Source: an uncultured Alistipes sp. (GTDB lineage: Bacteria > Bacteroidota > Bacteroidia > Bacteroidales > Rikenellaceae). From it: 14,894 nt of DNA. The notes below the pieces were generated by a model that was given only the letters and a program-made list of their open reading frames with translations, was not told the DNA's origin and ran no database searches. Below are positions 7,224-14,322 of this stretch, in pieces. The stretch covers positions 1 through 14,894 of the forward strand of contig CALBKP010000042.1 of the NCBI GenBank assembly GCA_937895825.1, read 5' to 3'. Made by a program: the position numbers and the translations under genes. Each line of letters opens with the position of its first letter. The stretch's first letter is position 1.

Positions 7224-8657
7224 ATGTTTACGAACGAAGACATCAAACAAATCGAGGCACGCGGACTAAGCGTTGCTGACGTTGAACGACAGATTGAGAA
7301 CTTCCGTAACGGTTTTCCATCGCTCCCCGTAGTGCGTGCAGCATCTGGCGGTGATGGCGTACGCCAACTTACTGACGACGAGGTTAAGGCAGCCGAGGCT
7401 CTATATGAGGATCGCGCCAAGAGCCTTCGTACGGTGAAGTTTGTACCCGCATCTGGCGCTGCTACACGTATGTTCAAGGAGCTATTTGAGTATGTAAACG
7501 ACGACAAACGCACACCTGGTATAGATAAGCTCATCACAAACCTCGAAAAGTTTGCGTTTTTCCCCGAGTTGGCGAAGTTCCTTAAGCCACAGATTGACGA
7601 CAAGGATGTGGTGCGCAACATCATCGTCGACGGTTTGGAGTATGGCGCAAAGCCCAAGGGCTTGGTCACATTCCACGCCTATAAGGATGGTGCTCGTAAG
7701 CCTGTTGAGGAGCACCTCGTTGAGGCTGCACTCTATGCATCAAATGGCGAGCGTGCGGCCATCCACTTCACCGTATCACCCGAGCATCAGGCTGGCTTTG
7801 AGGCACTACTTGCCGAGCGTCAGAGCCACTATGAGAATAAGTATGACATACGCTACGATGTGTCGTTCTCAGTGCAGAGCCCCGCAACCGACACTATCGC
7901 TGTAAATCCCGACAACACACCCTTCCGCACGGACGATGGTAAGCTTCTGTTTCGCCCTGCTGGCCACGGTGCGCTTATCACCAACCTCGACAAGCTCGAT
8001 GCAGATGTTATCTTCGTAAAGAACATTGACAACGTAACGACCGACGAGCGTAAGCCCGACACCGTAACATTTAAAAAGGTACTTGCTGGCGAGTTGCTAC
8101 GCCTTCAGGCTCGTTCGTTCGAGCTACTCCGCGCCCTGGAGCGTGGCGAGGCTGTTGAGGCTGAGGCTGAAGCCTTCCTCCGCAATGAGCTGTGCTGCAA
8201 ATTACCCGAGGGGGCTTCGCGCGAGCTCATAGTTAAGACTCTCGACCGCCCCATCCGCGTTTGCGGCATGGTTAAGAATGAGGGTGAGCCTGGCGGTGGT
8301 CCATTCTGGGTGCGTGACGATGAGGGTCGAGAGCAGTTGCAAATTGCTGAGTCGAGTCAGATATCGAAGGAAGATATGCATCTTATGAAGGAGGCAACAC
8401 ACTTCAACCCCGTAGATCTCGTATGCGGTGTTATGCGCTACGACGGCACCAAGTATGACCTTACGAAGTACACCGATCCCAAGACTGGTTTCATCTCGTC
8501 GAAGTCGGCAGGTGGCCGCGAGCTTCGCGCCCAGGAGCTTCCTGGCCTCTGGAACGGCGCTATGGCCAACTGGAACACGTTATTTGTCGAGGTACCCATC
8601 TCTACGTTCTCGCCCGTTAAGGTTGTGCAGGACTTGTTGCGTCCAGAGCACCAGTAA
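7224..8657 (+). CDS. DUF4301 family protein, nucleotidyltransferase-like
   Basis: 477 residues, soluble, no signal peptide. I recognise the DUF4301 family of Bacteroidetes, whose function is not established as far as I know. Two blocks resemble UDP-sugar pyrophosphorylases (GT-A fold): PASGAATRMFK (75-85), comparable with their L-x-G-G-x-G-T-R-M nucleotide loop, and the segment 247-271, which opens with GHG and carries NLDKLDADVIFVKNIDNV, comparable with the region that reads G-H-G...D-A-D-V-I-F-I-x-N-I-D-N in those enzymes. A late block GEPGGGPFWVRDDEG (about 353-367) is also glycine-rich and could face the sugar. A role in making an activated sugar is an inference. It is a single gene, divergent from murB, and followed by a hairpin-rich spacer with two candidate terminators. 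Confidence 0.85.
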   Translation: MFTNEDIKQIEARGLSVADVERQIENFRNGFPSLPVVRAASGGDGVRQLTDDEVKAAEALYEDRAKSLRTVKFVPASGAATRMFKELFEYVNDDKRTPGIDKLITNLEKFAFFPELAKFLKPQIDDKDVVRNIIVDGLEYGAKPKGLVTFHAYKDGARKPVEEHLVEAALYASNGERAAIHFTVSPEHQAGFEALLAERQSHYENKYDIRYDVSFSVQSPATDTIAVNPDNTPFRTDDGKLLFRPAGHGALITNLDKLDADVIFVKNIDNVTTDERKPDTVTFKKVLAGELLRLQARSFELLRALERGEAVEAEAEAFLRNELCCKLPEGASRELIVKTLDRPIRVCGMVKNEGEPGGGPFWVRDDEGREQLQIAESSQISKEDMHLMKEATHFNPVDLVCGVMRYDGTKYDLTKYTDPKTGFISSKSAGGRELRAQELPGLWNGAMANWNTLFVEVPISTFSPVKVVQDLLRPEHQ

Positions 8658-8664
8658 TTTGTTG

Positions 8665-8692
8665 TGATAAGCCGCAATCCGCGGCACCCATC
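8665..8692 (+). repeat. Imperfect direct repeat, copy 1
   Basis: Reads TGATAAG, then GCAATCCG, then GCGGCACCCATC. Copy 2 at 8771-8800 reads TGACAAG, CAATCCG, then GCGCCACCCATC. The last 12 bases differ at one position. Spacing inside the copies differs by a few bases. Confidence 0.55.
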
Positions 8693-8694
8693 TC

Positions 8695-8748
8695 AGAGCC
8701 CCGAATGGGAAATACGTCAAAGTATGTCCCATCCGAGGCTCTTTCATT
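8695..8748 (+). terminator. Long hairpin after DUF4301, possible terminator
   Basis: Arms 8695-8715 and 8722-8742 pair at 18 of 21 positions around the 6-base loop GTCAAA; the outer six base pairs are AGAGCC/GGCTCT. It is followed by TTCATTT, a weak T-tract, about 40 bp after the DUF4301 stop codon. It may end that transcript or be a structured RNA element. Confidence 0.5.
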
Positions 8749-8770
8749 TAGCACCACACCTCGCTGCTTC

Positions 8771-8800
8771 TGACAAGCAATCCGTATTGCGCCACCCATC
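8771..8800 (+). repeat. Imperfect direct repeat, copy 2
   Basis: Second copy of the block at 8665-8692. It carries the GCAAT/ATTGC hairpin and the 5' arm of the GCCACC/GGTGGC terminator, so in this copy the repeat and the terminator share sequence. Confidence 0.55.
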
Positions 8801-8812
8801 GGTGGCATTTTT
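8791..8812 (+). terminator. Intrinsic terminator downstream of DUF4301
   Basis: Perfect GCCACC/GGTGGC stem (8791-8796 and 8801-8806) with a 4-base loop CATC, directly followed by ATTTTT. This is the better terminator candidate of the spacer. Confidence 0.6.
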
Positions 8813-8927
8813 GCCGAGTTTAGCACTCACCTCCTCTGATAAGAAGTTTCGGAAGGTTCCTTTGTCGCGTGCTACCTTGCCCAAGAGACAATGCTCCGTT
8901 CTGCCACCGCCTTAAACACGCTTTTTC

Positions 8928-8958
8928 TTTGCGCTTTGAGATTTTTTTGCTACATTTG
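8928..8958 (+). promoter_or_regulatory. Promoter of typA
   Basis: -33 TTTG at 8928-8931 and -7 TACATTTG (TAnnTTTG) at 8951-8958, separated by 19 bp. Expected transcription start near 8963-8965, giving a leader of about 20 nt before the ATG at 8983. Confidence 0.6.
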
Positions 8959-8982
8959 TCGCGTCTAAAAATATATAATAGT

Positions 8983-10785
8983 ATGCGAAAACTACGCAAC
9001 ATTGCAATTATCGCTCACGTAGACCACGGCAAGACCACGCTTGTAGATAAGATGATTATGCAGGGTAACCTTGTGCGTGAAAACGAACACACTGGCGGCG
9101 ACCTTATCATGGACAATAACGATATCGAGCGCGAGCGAGGTATAACCATCCTCTCAAAAAACGTATCGGTAATATACAAAGACTACAAAATCAACATCAT
9201 AGACACACCTGGTCACGCGGACTTTGGTGGTGAGGTGGAGCGTGTGCTCAATATGTGCGACGGTGTGCTGCTGCTCGTTGATGCCTTCGAGGGTACAATG
9301 CCCCAGACGCGCTTTGTTTTGCAGAAGGCTCTGGCTCTTGGCAAGAAGCCTATCGTCGTAATCAACAAGGTAGACAAGGAGAACTGCCGTCCCGAAGTGG
9401 TCAACGAACAGGTCTTCGACCTTATGTTCACGCTCGGAGCAACAGAAGAGCAGCTCGACTACAAGACCATCTACGGCTCGGCTAAGCAGGGCTGGATGTC
9501 GCACGTACTCTCGGAGCGCACCGACTCGATAACGCCACTCTTGGATACCATCATCGATGAGATTCCCGAGCCCGAGGTTGTTGACGGCACGGTGCAGATG
9601 CTCGTAACATCGCTCGAGTACTCACCATACGTTGGCCGTATCGCCGTAGGTAAGGTAACGCGCGGTGCTCTCACCTCAGGTCAAAACGTAACGCTCGCCA
9701 AGCGCGACGGCACGTTGGCAAAGACCAAGGTTAAAGATTTGATGGTGTTCGAGGGTCTTGGTAAGGCTAAGGCTGAGCATGTGGAGTGTGGCGAGATATG
9801 CGCACTTGTGGGTATTGAGGGCTTCGAGATTGGTGATACGATTTGCGACTTCACCGACCCTGAGCCGCTGCCACCTATTGCGATAGATGAGCCTACGATG
9901 TCTATGCTCTTTACCATCAATAACTCACCATTCTTCGGCAAGGATGGTAAGTATGTCACATCGCGCCATATCAAGGAGCGTCTTGACAGAGAGTTAGAGA
10001 AGAACTTGGCACTACGTGTTGAGCCAGGTCAGAATGCCGATTCGTTCGTTGTATATGGACGTGGCGTGTTGCACCTCTCAGTGCTTATAGAGACCATGCG
10101 TCGCGAGGGCTACGAGCTTCAGGTAGGTCAGCCCAAGGTCATCACCAAGGAGATTGATGGCGTTAAGTGCGAGCCAGTGGAGGAGATGACGGTGGATTGT
10201 CCCGATGATTGCGCTGGAACGGTTATCGAGCTCGCCACGCGTCGTAAGGGTCAGCTTGTAAACATGGAATCGGCTAACGAGCGTACACGCTTAGAGTTTT
10301 TGATTCCTTCACGTGGTATCATTGGTTTGCGCTCAACAATGATTACAGCAACAGCTGGTGAGGCAATCATGACACACCGTCTTAAGGACTTTGAGCCTTG
10401 GATGGGAGAGATTGAGAATCGCACATCGGGAGCAATCATCGCCTCGGAGACGGGTACGGCGTATGCATACTCTATCGACAAGTTGCAGGATCGCGGAAAA
10501 TTCTTTATCTCGCCAATGGAACAGGTCTATTGCGGTCAGGTTGTAGGAGAGCATACACGCTCGAACGATATCACCGTCAACGTAACGAAGGCTAAGCAAT
10601 TGACAAACATGCGTGCCTCGGGCTCAGACGAGAAGACTTCGATTGCTCCTCCCGTTATTTTCTCGTTGGAGGAGGCCCTGGAGTATATTCGCGAGGATGA
10701 GTATGTAGAGGTAACACCTAAGTCTATGCGTCTAAGAAAGATACTTCTATCGGAGGTAGACCGCAAGCGTGCATCAAAGGAGTAA
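8983..10785 (+). CDS. typA: Ribosome-associated translational GTPase TypA/BipA
   Basis: 600 residues from the ATG at 8983, where the family's conserved N-terminus begins (MRKLRNIAIIAHVDHGKTTL); the reading frame stays open 38 codons further upstream but that part overlaps the promoter. TypA/BipA is an EF-G-like GTPase that binds the 70S ribosome and helps 50S assembly and stress adaptation. All G motifs are present: AHVDHGKT (11-18), RGITI (52-56), DTPGH (74-78), NKVD (128-131) and GSAK (about 168-171). Then come a beta-barrel domain II, the EF-G domain III- and V-like modules (EPTMSMLFTINNSPFFG; PSRGIIGLRSTM) and the BipA-specific C-terminal domain (GEHTRSNDITVNVTKAKQLTN). Length is standard for BipA. 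rpiB follows after 22 bp, presumably on the same transcript. Confidence 0.96.
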   Translation: MRKLRNIAIIAHVDHGKTTLVDKMIMQGNLVRENEHTGGDLIMDNNDIERERGITILSKNVSVIYKDYKINIIDTPGHADFGGEVERVLNMCDGVLLLVDAFEGTMPQTRFVLQKALALGKKPIVVINKVDKENCRPEVVNEQVFDLMFTLGATEEQLDYKTIYGSAKQGWMSHVLSERTDSITPLLDTIIDEIPEPEVVDGTVQMLVTSLEYSPYVGRIAVGKVTRGALTSGQNVTLAKRDGTLAKTKVKDLMVFEGLGKAKAEHVECGEICALVGIEGFEIGDTICDFTDPEPLPPIAIDEPTMSMLFTINNSPFFGKDGKYVTSRHIKERLDRELEKNLALRVEPGQNADSFVVYGRGVLHLSVLIETMRREGYELQVGQPKVITKEIDGVKCEPVEEMTVDCPDDCAGTVIELATRRKGQLVNMESANERTRLEFLIPSRGIIGLRSTMITATAGEAIMTHRLKDFEPWMGEIENRTSGAIIASETGTAYAYSIDKLQDRGKFFISPMEQVYCGQVVGEHTRSNDITVNVTKAKQLTNMRASGSDEKTSIAPPVIFSLEEALEYIREDEYVEVTPKSMRLRKILLSEVDRKRASKE

Positions 10786-10807
10786 ACAGAACCTAAAACT
10801 ATACATA

Positions 10808-11248
10808 ATGGAAAAGAAAATTGGTATTGCGTGTGACCACGCAGCTTACGAACTCAAGGAGTTCCTCGTAGGCTATCTTGCATCTAAGGGTTTCGAGGTT
10901 AAGGACTTCGGCTGCCACTCTGAGGAGTCAGTTGACTATCCCGACTTTGCACACCCTCTTGCTGAGGCTATCGAGAATGGCGAGCTTGAGCGCGGTATTG
11001 GTCTTTGCGGCTCGGGCGAGGGTATCTCAATGACTTTGAACAAGCACCAGGCCATCCGTGCAGCCCTCTGCTGGATTCCAGAGATCGCGAAACTCTCACG
11101 TCAGCACAACAACTCTAACGTACTCTGCATGCCTGCACGTTTTATCTCTAACGATGAGGCTTTAGAGATGCTCAATATCTGGCTTGAAACTGAGTTCGAG
11201 GGTGGCCGTCACCAGCGTCGCTTGGATAAGATGCCTATCCAGAAGTAA
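10808..11248 (+). CDS. rpiB: Ribose 5-phosphate isomerase B
   Basis: 146 residues from the ATG at 10808. RpiB interconverts ribulose 5-phosphate and ribose 5-phosphate in the non-oxidative pentose phosphate pathway; some members act on allose 6-phosphate or galactose 6-phosphate instead. LacA/RpiB motifs are visible: substrate-binding CDHAAYELK with D10-H11, VDYPD (42-46), the catalytic Cys in LCGSGEGIS (C67) and HNNSNVLCMPARF near the end. Length agrees with the family (about 145-150). An in-frame GTG lies 13 codons upstream (10769), inside typA, and is less likely. The gene is 22 bp downstream of typA without its own recognisable promoter. A hairpin terminator stands about 115 bp after the stop codon. 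Confidence 0.93.
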   Translation: MEKKIGIACDHAAYELKEFLVGYLASKGFEVKDFGCHSEESVDYPDFAHPLAEAIENGELERGIGLCGSGEGISMTLNKHQAIRAALCWIPEIAKLSRQHNNSNVLCMPARFISNDEALEMLNIWLETEFEGGRHQRRLDKMPIQK

Positions 11249-11280
11249 TTCACGAGTACAGAAGGCCCAAGGAGTAATAG

Positions 11281-11316
11281 TGGTTTCAGTAACAATTAAC
11301 ATGTAACTGAAAACCA
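11281..11316. repeat. Inverted repeat in the rpiB 3' region
   Basis: Arms TGGTTTCAGT (11281-11290) and ACTGAAAACCA (11306-11316) pair with one bulged A. No T-tract follows, so it does not look like a terminator; the stretch 11317-11350 after it is very AT-rich with TAACTA/TAGTTA repeats. Confidence 0.4.
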
Positions 11317-11361
11317 ATTATTAATTACTAACTAACTACTAATTAGTTAACACAAAGGCAT

Positions 11362-11396
11362 GAAACAACCCTCATAAATGGGGGTTGTTTCTTTTA
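11362..11396 (+). terminator. Terminator after rpiB, overlapping the receptor promoter
   Basis: Perfect 10-bp stem GAAACAACCC/GGGTTGTTTC (11362-11371 and 11382-11391) with a 10-base loop, followed by TTTTAT. It would end the typA-rpiB transcript. The TTG at 11385-11387 inside the 3' arm is also the -33 element of the next promoter. Confidence 0.65.
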
Positions 11397-11415
11397 TAAT
11401 ATAGGAGTACTTTTG
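11385..11415 (+). promoter_or_regulatory. Promoter of the TonB-dependent receptor unit
   Basis: -33 TTG at 11385-11387 and -7 TACTTTTG (TAnnTTTG) at 11408-11415, separated by 20 bp. Only 4 bases separate it from the GTG start codon at 11420, so the transcript should begin at or next to the start codon. Confidence 0.62.
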
Positions 11416-11419
11416 CATC

Positions 11420-13672
11420 GTGAAAAGATTTTTAGCCATATTTGCGCTTTTTATTTCGCTCTCTGTTGCTGCGAATGAGCCCGTCGATACGCTATACCGC
11501 GATATCGAACAGGTGGAGATTACCGCGTCGCTCAAGAGTGAGAACACACGTAGCATGCCCATATCGGCAACATCTATGTCGATGCTTCAGCTCGAACAGC
11601 GAGGCATCAGCTCCGTTAAGGAGCTCTCAGCCATAGCCCCTAACTTCTACCAGCCAGACTATGGCTCGTCGATAACCTCGTCGATATACGTTCGCGGTTT
11701 TGGCTCGCGTATTGACCAACCAGTCTTAGGCGTTGTCGTTGATGGCGTGCCATTGATGAATAAGAATGTCTACGACTTCGACTTTTACGACATCCGCAGA
11801 GTAGAGCTACTACGTGGCCCGCAAGGCACGCTCTATGGCCGAAATACGTCGGGTGGCGTGATGAACATAACCACCCTATCACCGCTTTGGTGGCAGGGAT
11901 GCCGTGGCATGTTGGAGTATTCAACCCTCACATCATATCGCGCATCGGCAGCGTACTACGGTCGCCCAACGGATAAGTTCGGCGTATCGGTAGCTGCATA
12001 CTTTAACCATGGTGGTGGACATTTCCGTAACACCTACACCAACGAGATGTGTGACCGAGGAAACAACGCATCGTTACGTCTACGATTGGAGTGGCTACTT
12101 GGCAAAGGTTGGAGCTTGGATAACACTCTCACGGCGGGTTACACACGCGAAGGTGGCTATGCCTACCACCACTATAACCCCGAAACCAAACTATGCGAAT
12201 ATGTGGCTTATAACGACCCATCTGGCTACGAGCGACTGGCAATAACCGAAGGTTTTGTTGCAAAGTACGTGGGCAAGAGAGTTCAATTGTCGAGCGTCAC
12301 GAGCTACCAGTATCTCGATGACACGATGACACTTGATCAGGACTTCTCGCCACGCTCGATGTTCACCATGCAGCAGATGCAGCGCGAACATACATTCACT
12401 GAGGAGTTTGTCATCCGCAATGCCAACCGCGATGCTCGCTGGCAGTGGCTCTCGGGAGCTTTTCTCTTCGCCAAGTGGCTTGACATGTCGTCTCCCGTGA
12501 CGTTTAAAGAAGATGGCATCAACGATTTGATCCTTGGCAATATTAACAAAGGAATACACTCGGTATTTCCCGACAATAATATGTTATTTGGCACCGATAG
12601 TTTTGTTATTGCCAGCGACTTTACCATCCCCACTTACGGAGCAGCTCTTTACCATCAGTCGCGATATCGTCTTGACCGCTGGACTCTTACGGCTGGCATT
12701 CGTTTCGACCTCGAATATACGTCGATGGACTACAACTCAAATGCCACTGTACCCTACTGCTTCGACCTCACGATGACATGCTACGAGGATCTGTACACGG
12801 AATTTAAGGGGCATGAGAAGCAGTTATTTTTCGAGGTATTGCCAAAGATTGCTGCTGAGTACGACACAGGTATAGGTTCAGTATACGGCACAATCACGCG
12901 TGGCTATAAGTCTGGAGGCTTCAACACGCAGATATTCTCCGATATACTCCAGGCCAAGATGATGAATGATATGATGTCCGCCCTCGGCCTTGAACTTGAC
13001 TCGGCCATAGGCACAACAACATACGACTCGGCATCTGCCACACGCTATAAGCCAGAGACCAGTTGGAACTTTGAGATAGGCACGCACCTACGCCCGCTGG
13101 TGGGATTGAATGTTGATGCCTCACTATTCTGGATCGAGTGTTTCGATCAGCAAGTAACGGTACTCCCAGCAGGGAAAAGCACTGGCCGCATGATGTCAAA
13201 CGCAGCACGTGCTCGTAGCTTTGGTGTGGAGCTAAGTGCCGAGTATGGATATAAGGGCTTTACACTCCGTGGTGACTATGGTTATACCAACGCTCGTTTC
13301 CGCGAGTATAACGATGGCATTGGCGACTATGCTGGCAATAGGATACCCTACTCGCCTGAATATACTACGGCAATTACCGCATCCTACTCCATCGCCTTTG
13401 ACCACTCTTACATTCATCAACTCACAATTTCGGCCGATTGGCGCGGTATTGGTTCGATATATTGGAACGAGGCTAATACCCTACGTCAGCCTTTCTACCA
13501 AACACTTGGCGCACAGATAGCTCTAAGGATGAACAATACAACATTGACACTATGGGGACGTAACCTCACGAATACCGACTATAACGTCTTCTATTTCAAG
13601 TCTATTGGCGAAGAGTTTTTCTCGAAGGGACAGCCACTGCAATTAGGAATAAGACTCAACATTAATATATAA
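11420..13672 (+). CDS. TonB-dependent outer-membrane receptor
   Basis: 750 residues from a GTG at 11420, which sits directly in front of a good signal peptide (KRFLAIFALFISLSVAA, cleavage about residue 18). A TonB-box-like VEITAS comes next (about 33-38). The plug domain spans roughly 45-160 with SVKELSAIAPNF, IYVRGFGSRID, VVVDGVP, DIRRVELLRGPQGTLYGRNTSGGVMNI. The remainder is a 22-strand beta-barrel with the usual alternating aromatic pattern and NLTNTDY near the end. It lacks the N-terminal carboxypeptidase-regulatory-like domain and is not a SusC homologue with a SusD partner; it resembles the iron-complex/vitamin type. The last residue is Ile rather than the common terminal Phe. Ligand unknown. 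The lipoprotein gene follows after 6 bp. Confidence 0.92.
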   Translation: MKRFLAIFALFISLSVAANEPVDTLYRDIEQVEITASLKSENTRSMPISATSMSMLQLEQRGISSVKELSAIAPNFYQPDYGSSITSSIYVRGFGSRIDQPVLGVVVDGVPLMNKNVYDFDFYDIRRVELLRGPQGTLYGRNTSGGVMNITTLSPLWWQGCRGMLEYSTLTSYRASAAYYGRPTDKFGVSVAAYFNHGGGHFRNTYTNEMCDRGNNASLRLRLEWLLGKGWSLDNTLTAGYTREGGYAYHHYNPETKLCEYVAYNDPSGYERLAITEGFVAKYVGKRVQLSSVTSYQYLDDTMTLDQDFSPRSMFTMQQMQREHTFTEEFVIRNANRDARWQWLSGAFLFAKWLDMSSPVTFKEDGINDLILGNINKGIHSVFPDNNMLFGTDSFVIASDFTIPTYGAALYHQSRYRLDRWTLTAGIRFDLEYTSMDYNSNATVPYCFDLTMTCYEDLYTEFKGHEKQLFFEVLPKIAAEYDTGIGSVYGTITRGYKSGGFNTQIFSDILQAKMMNDMMSALGLELDSAIGTTTYDSASATRYKPETSWNFEIGTHLRPLVGLNVDASLFWIECFDQQVTVLPAGKSTGRMMSNAARARSFGVELSAEYGYKGFTLRGDYGYTNARFREYNDGIGDYAGNRIPYSPEYTTAITASYSIAFDHSYIHQLTISADWRGIGSIYWNEANTLRQPFYQTLGAQIALRMNNTTLTLWGRNLTNTDYNVFYFKSIGEEFFSKGQPLQLGIRLNINI

Positions 13673-13678
13673 TAAACT

Positions 13679-14137
13679 ATGAGAATTTTTAAAACAGCAC
13701 TGCTTCTTGCCTGCACCGCCATTATGTTTATGGCGTGCGAGAATGGCAATAATAACGAGCTACCTAACAATCCAGTCGAGAGCGCATGCTACAAGGGAAC
13801 GATGCACGTTGACCAAAACGACGGAACGATATTTACACAAGAAGAGGTAGAGGTAGACTTTGAGTTGTACGACGACACGAAACTCAACTTCGTAATGTAC
13901 AAGGTTAAGTTTGCTACGGGCATGCCTCTAAAACTGGATATGGTTGTTGAGGGTGTGAGCTATACCAAAACTGAGGGCACATATATCCTCTCTGGCAATG
14001 GCATCGTACCTTATGCTATGGGTGGTCCATTCGAGAAATTCACCATCACGCAGCTTGAGGGTAGCATCACCGACGACACGATGACACTATCGTTTCTCTG
14101 CGGTGAGTATCCCGTTACCTACACTGGAACAAAGTAG
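13679..14137 (+). CDS. Small lipoprotein, calycin-like beta-barrel domain
   Basis: 152 residues. A lipoprotein signal with lipobox FMAC puts the modified Cys at residue 20, followed by an Asn-rich linker (ENGNNNELPNN). From about Y38 on the chain alternates in short beta strands (YKGTMHVDQNDG, KLNFVMYKVKFATGMPLKLDMVVEGVSY, FEKFTITQLEGSITDDTMTLSFLCGEYPVTYTGTK), beginning with 'Y-x-G-T' and ending with 'Y-T-G-T-K', a pattern I associate with the calycin-like putative lipid- or ligand-binding lipoproteins of Bacteroidetes. The family assignment is tentative. It starts 6 bp after the receptor stop codon and is followed by a strong terminator, so it is the second and last gene of that unit and is likely a periplasmic or surface partner of the receptor. 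It lacks an obvious acidic surface-export signal right after the Cys. Confidence 0.75.
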   Translation: MRIFKTALLLACTAIMFMACENGNNNELPNNPVESACYKGTMHVDQNDGTIFTQEEVEVDFELYDDTKLNFVMYKVKFATGMPLKLDMVVEGVSYTKTEGTYILSGNGIVPYAMGGPFEKFTITQLEGSITDDTMTLSFLCGEYPVTYTGTK

Positions 14138-14153
14138 CGGTTCAGCATATAAG

Positions 14154-14193
14154 AAAAGGTGGCGTAAGGGGAAAGTCCTTACGCCACCTTTTT
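14154..14193 (+). terminator. Strong terminator of the receptor/lipoprotein unit
   Basis: Perfect 16-bp inverted repeat (14154-14169 and 14177-14192) with a 7-base loop. It opens with AAAAGGTGGC and closes with GCCACCTTTTT, so it can act in both directions. It begins 17 bp after the lipoprotein stop codon. Confidence 0.85.
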
Positions 14194-14235
14194 GCGTCAT
14201 CACCTTGCATCATCACCCAATACCATATCCCACAT

Positions 14236-14283
14236 AAAAAGAGCCCCCGTATGCAAGGAAACGAGAACACCTCACATACGGGG
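14236..14283 (-). terminator. Terminator of the DUF1015 gene
   Basis: CCCCGTATG (14245-14253) and CATACGGGG (14275-14283) form a 9-bp stem. On the minus strand it is followed by CTCTTTTT (14243-14236). The loop is long (21 bases) but may pair further inside (AGG with CCT). It begins about 40 bp after the DUF1015 stop codon. Confidence 0.65.
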
Positions 14284-14322
14284 AATGGTTGCTTGGATTA
14301 GGGCAACCACGAAAAATCTATA

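Larger units (their letters stand above)
8658..8927. other. Hairpin-rich, repeat-bearing spacer without a gene
   Basis: No credible reading frame. Four inverted repeats stand in a row: GCCGC/GCGGC (8671-8685), a 21-nt-arm hairpin (8695-8742), GCAAT/ATTGC (8777-8790) and GCCACC/GGTGGC (8791-8806). The blocks at 8665-8692 and 8771-8800 are imperfect direct copies of one another. The two larger hairpins are listed separately as terminator candidates; the rest, 8813-8927, shows nothing I can name. Confidence 0.6.

Noticed and set aside
8617..8826. Minus-strand 69-codon frame with internally similar peptides (MGGAIRIACQ / MGAADCGLSQ)
   Set aside because: The similarity comes from the DNA direct repeat and hairpins in the spacer; the frame overlaps DUF4301 and has no promoter or recognisable product.
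8869..8982. 38-codon N-terminal extension of typA
   Set aside because: It covers the typA promoter, and TypA proteins begin at the M-R-K-L-R-N-I-A-I-I-A-H segment encoded from 8983.
10769..10807. GTG start of rpiB inside typA
   Set aside because: The extra residues have no counterpart in RpiB; ATG at 10808 directly precedes the conserved KIGIACDHAA.
11360..11377. Five-codon ATG...TAA frame in the rpiB terminator as a leader peptide
   Set aside because: Too short and made of the terminator stem itself; no repeated regulatory codons and no start-site signal.
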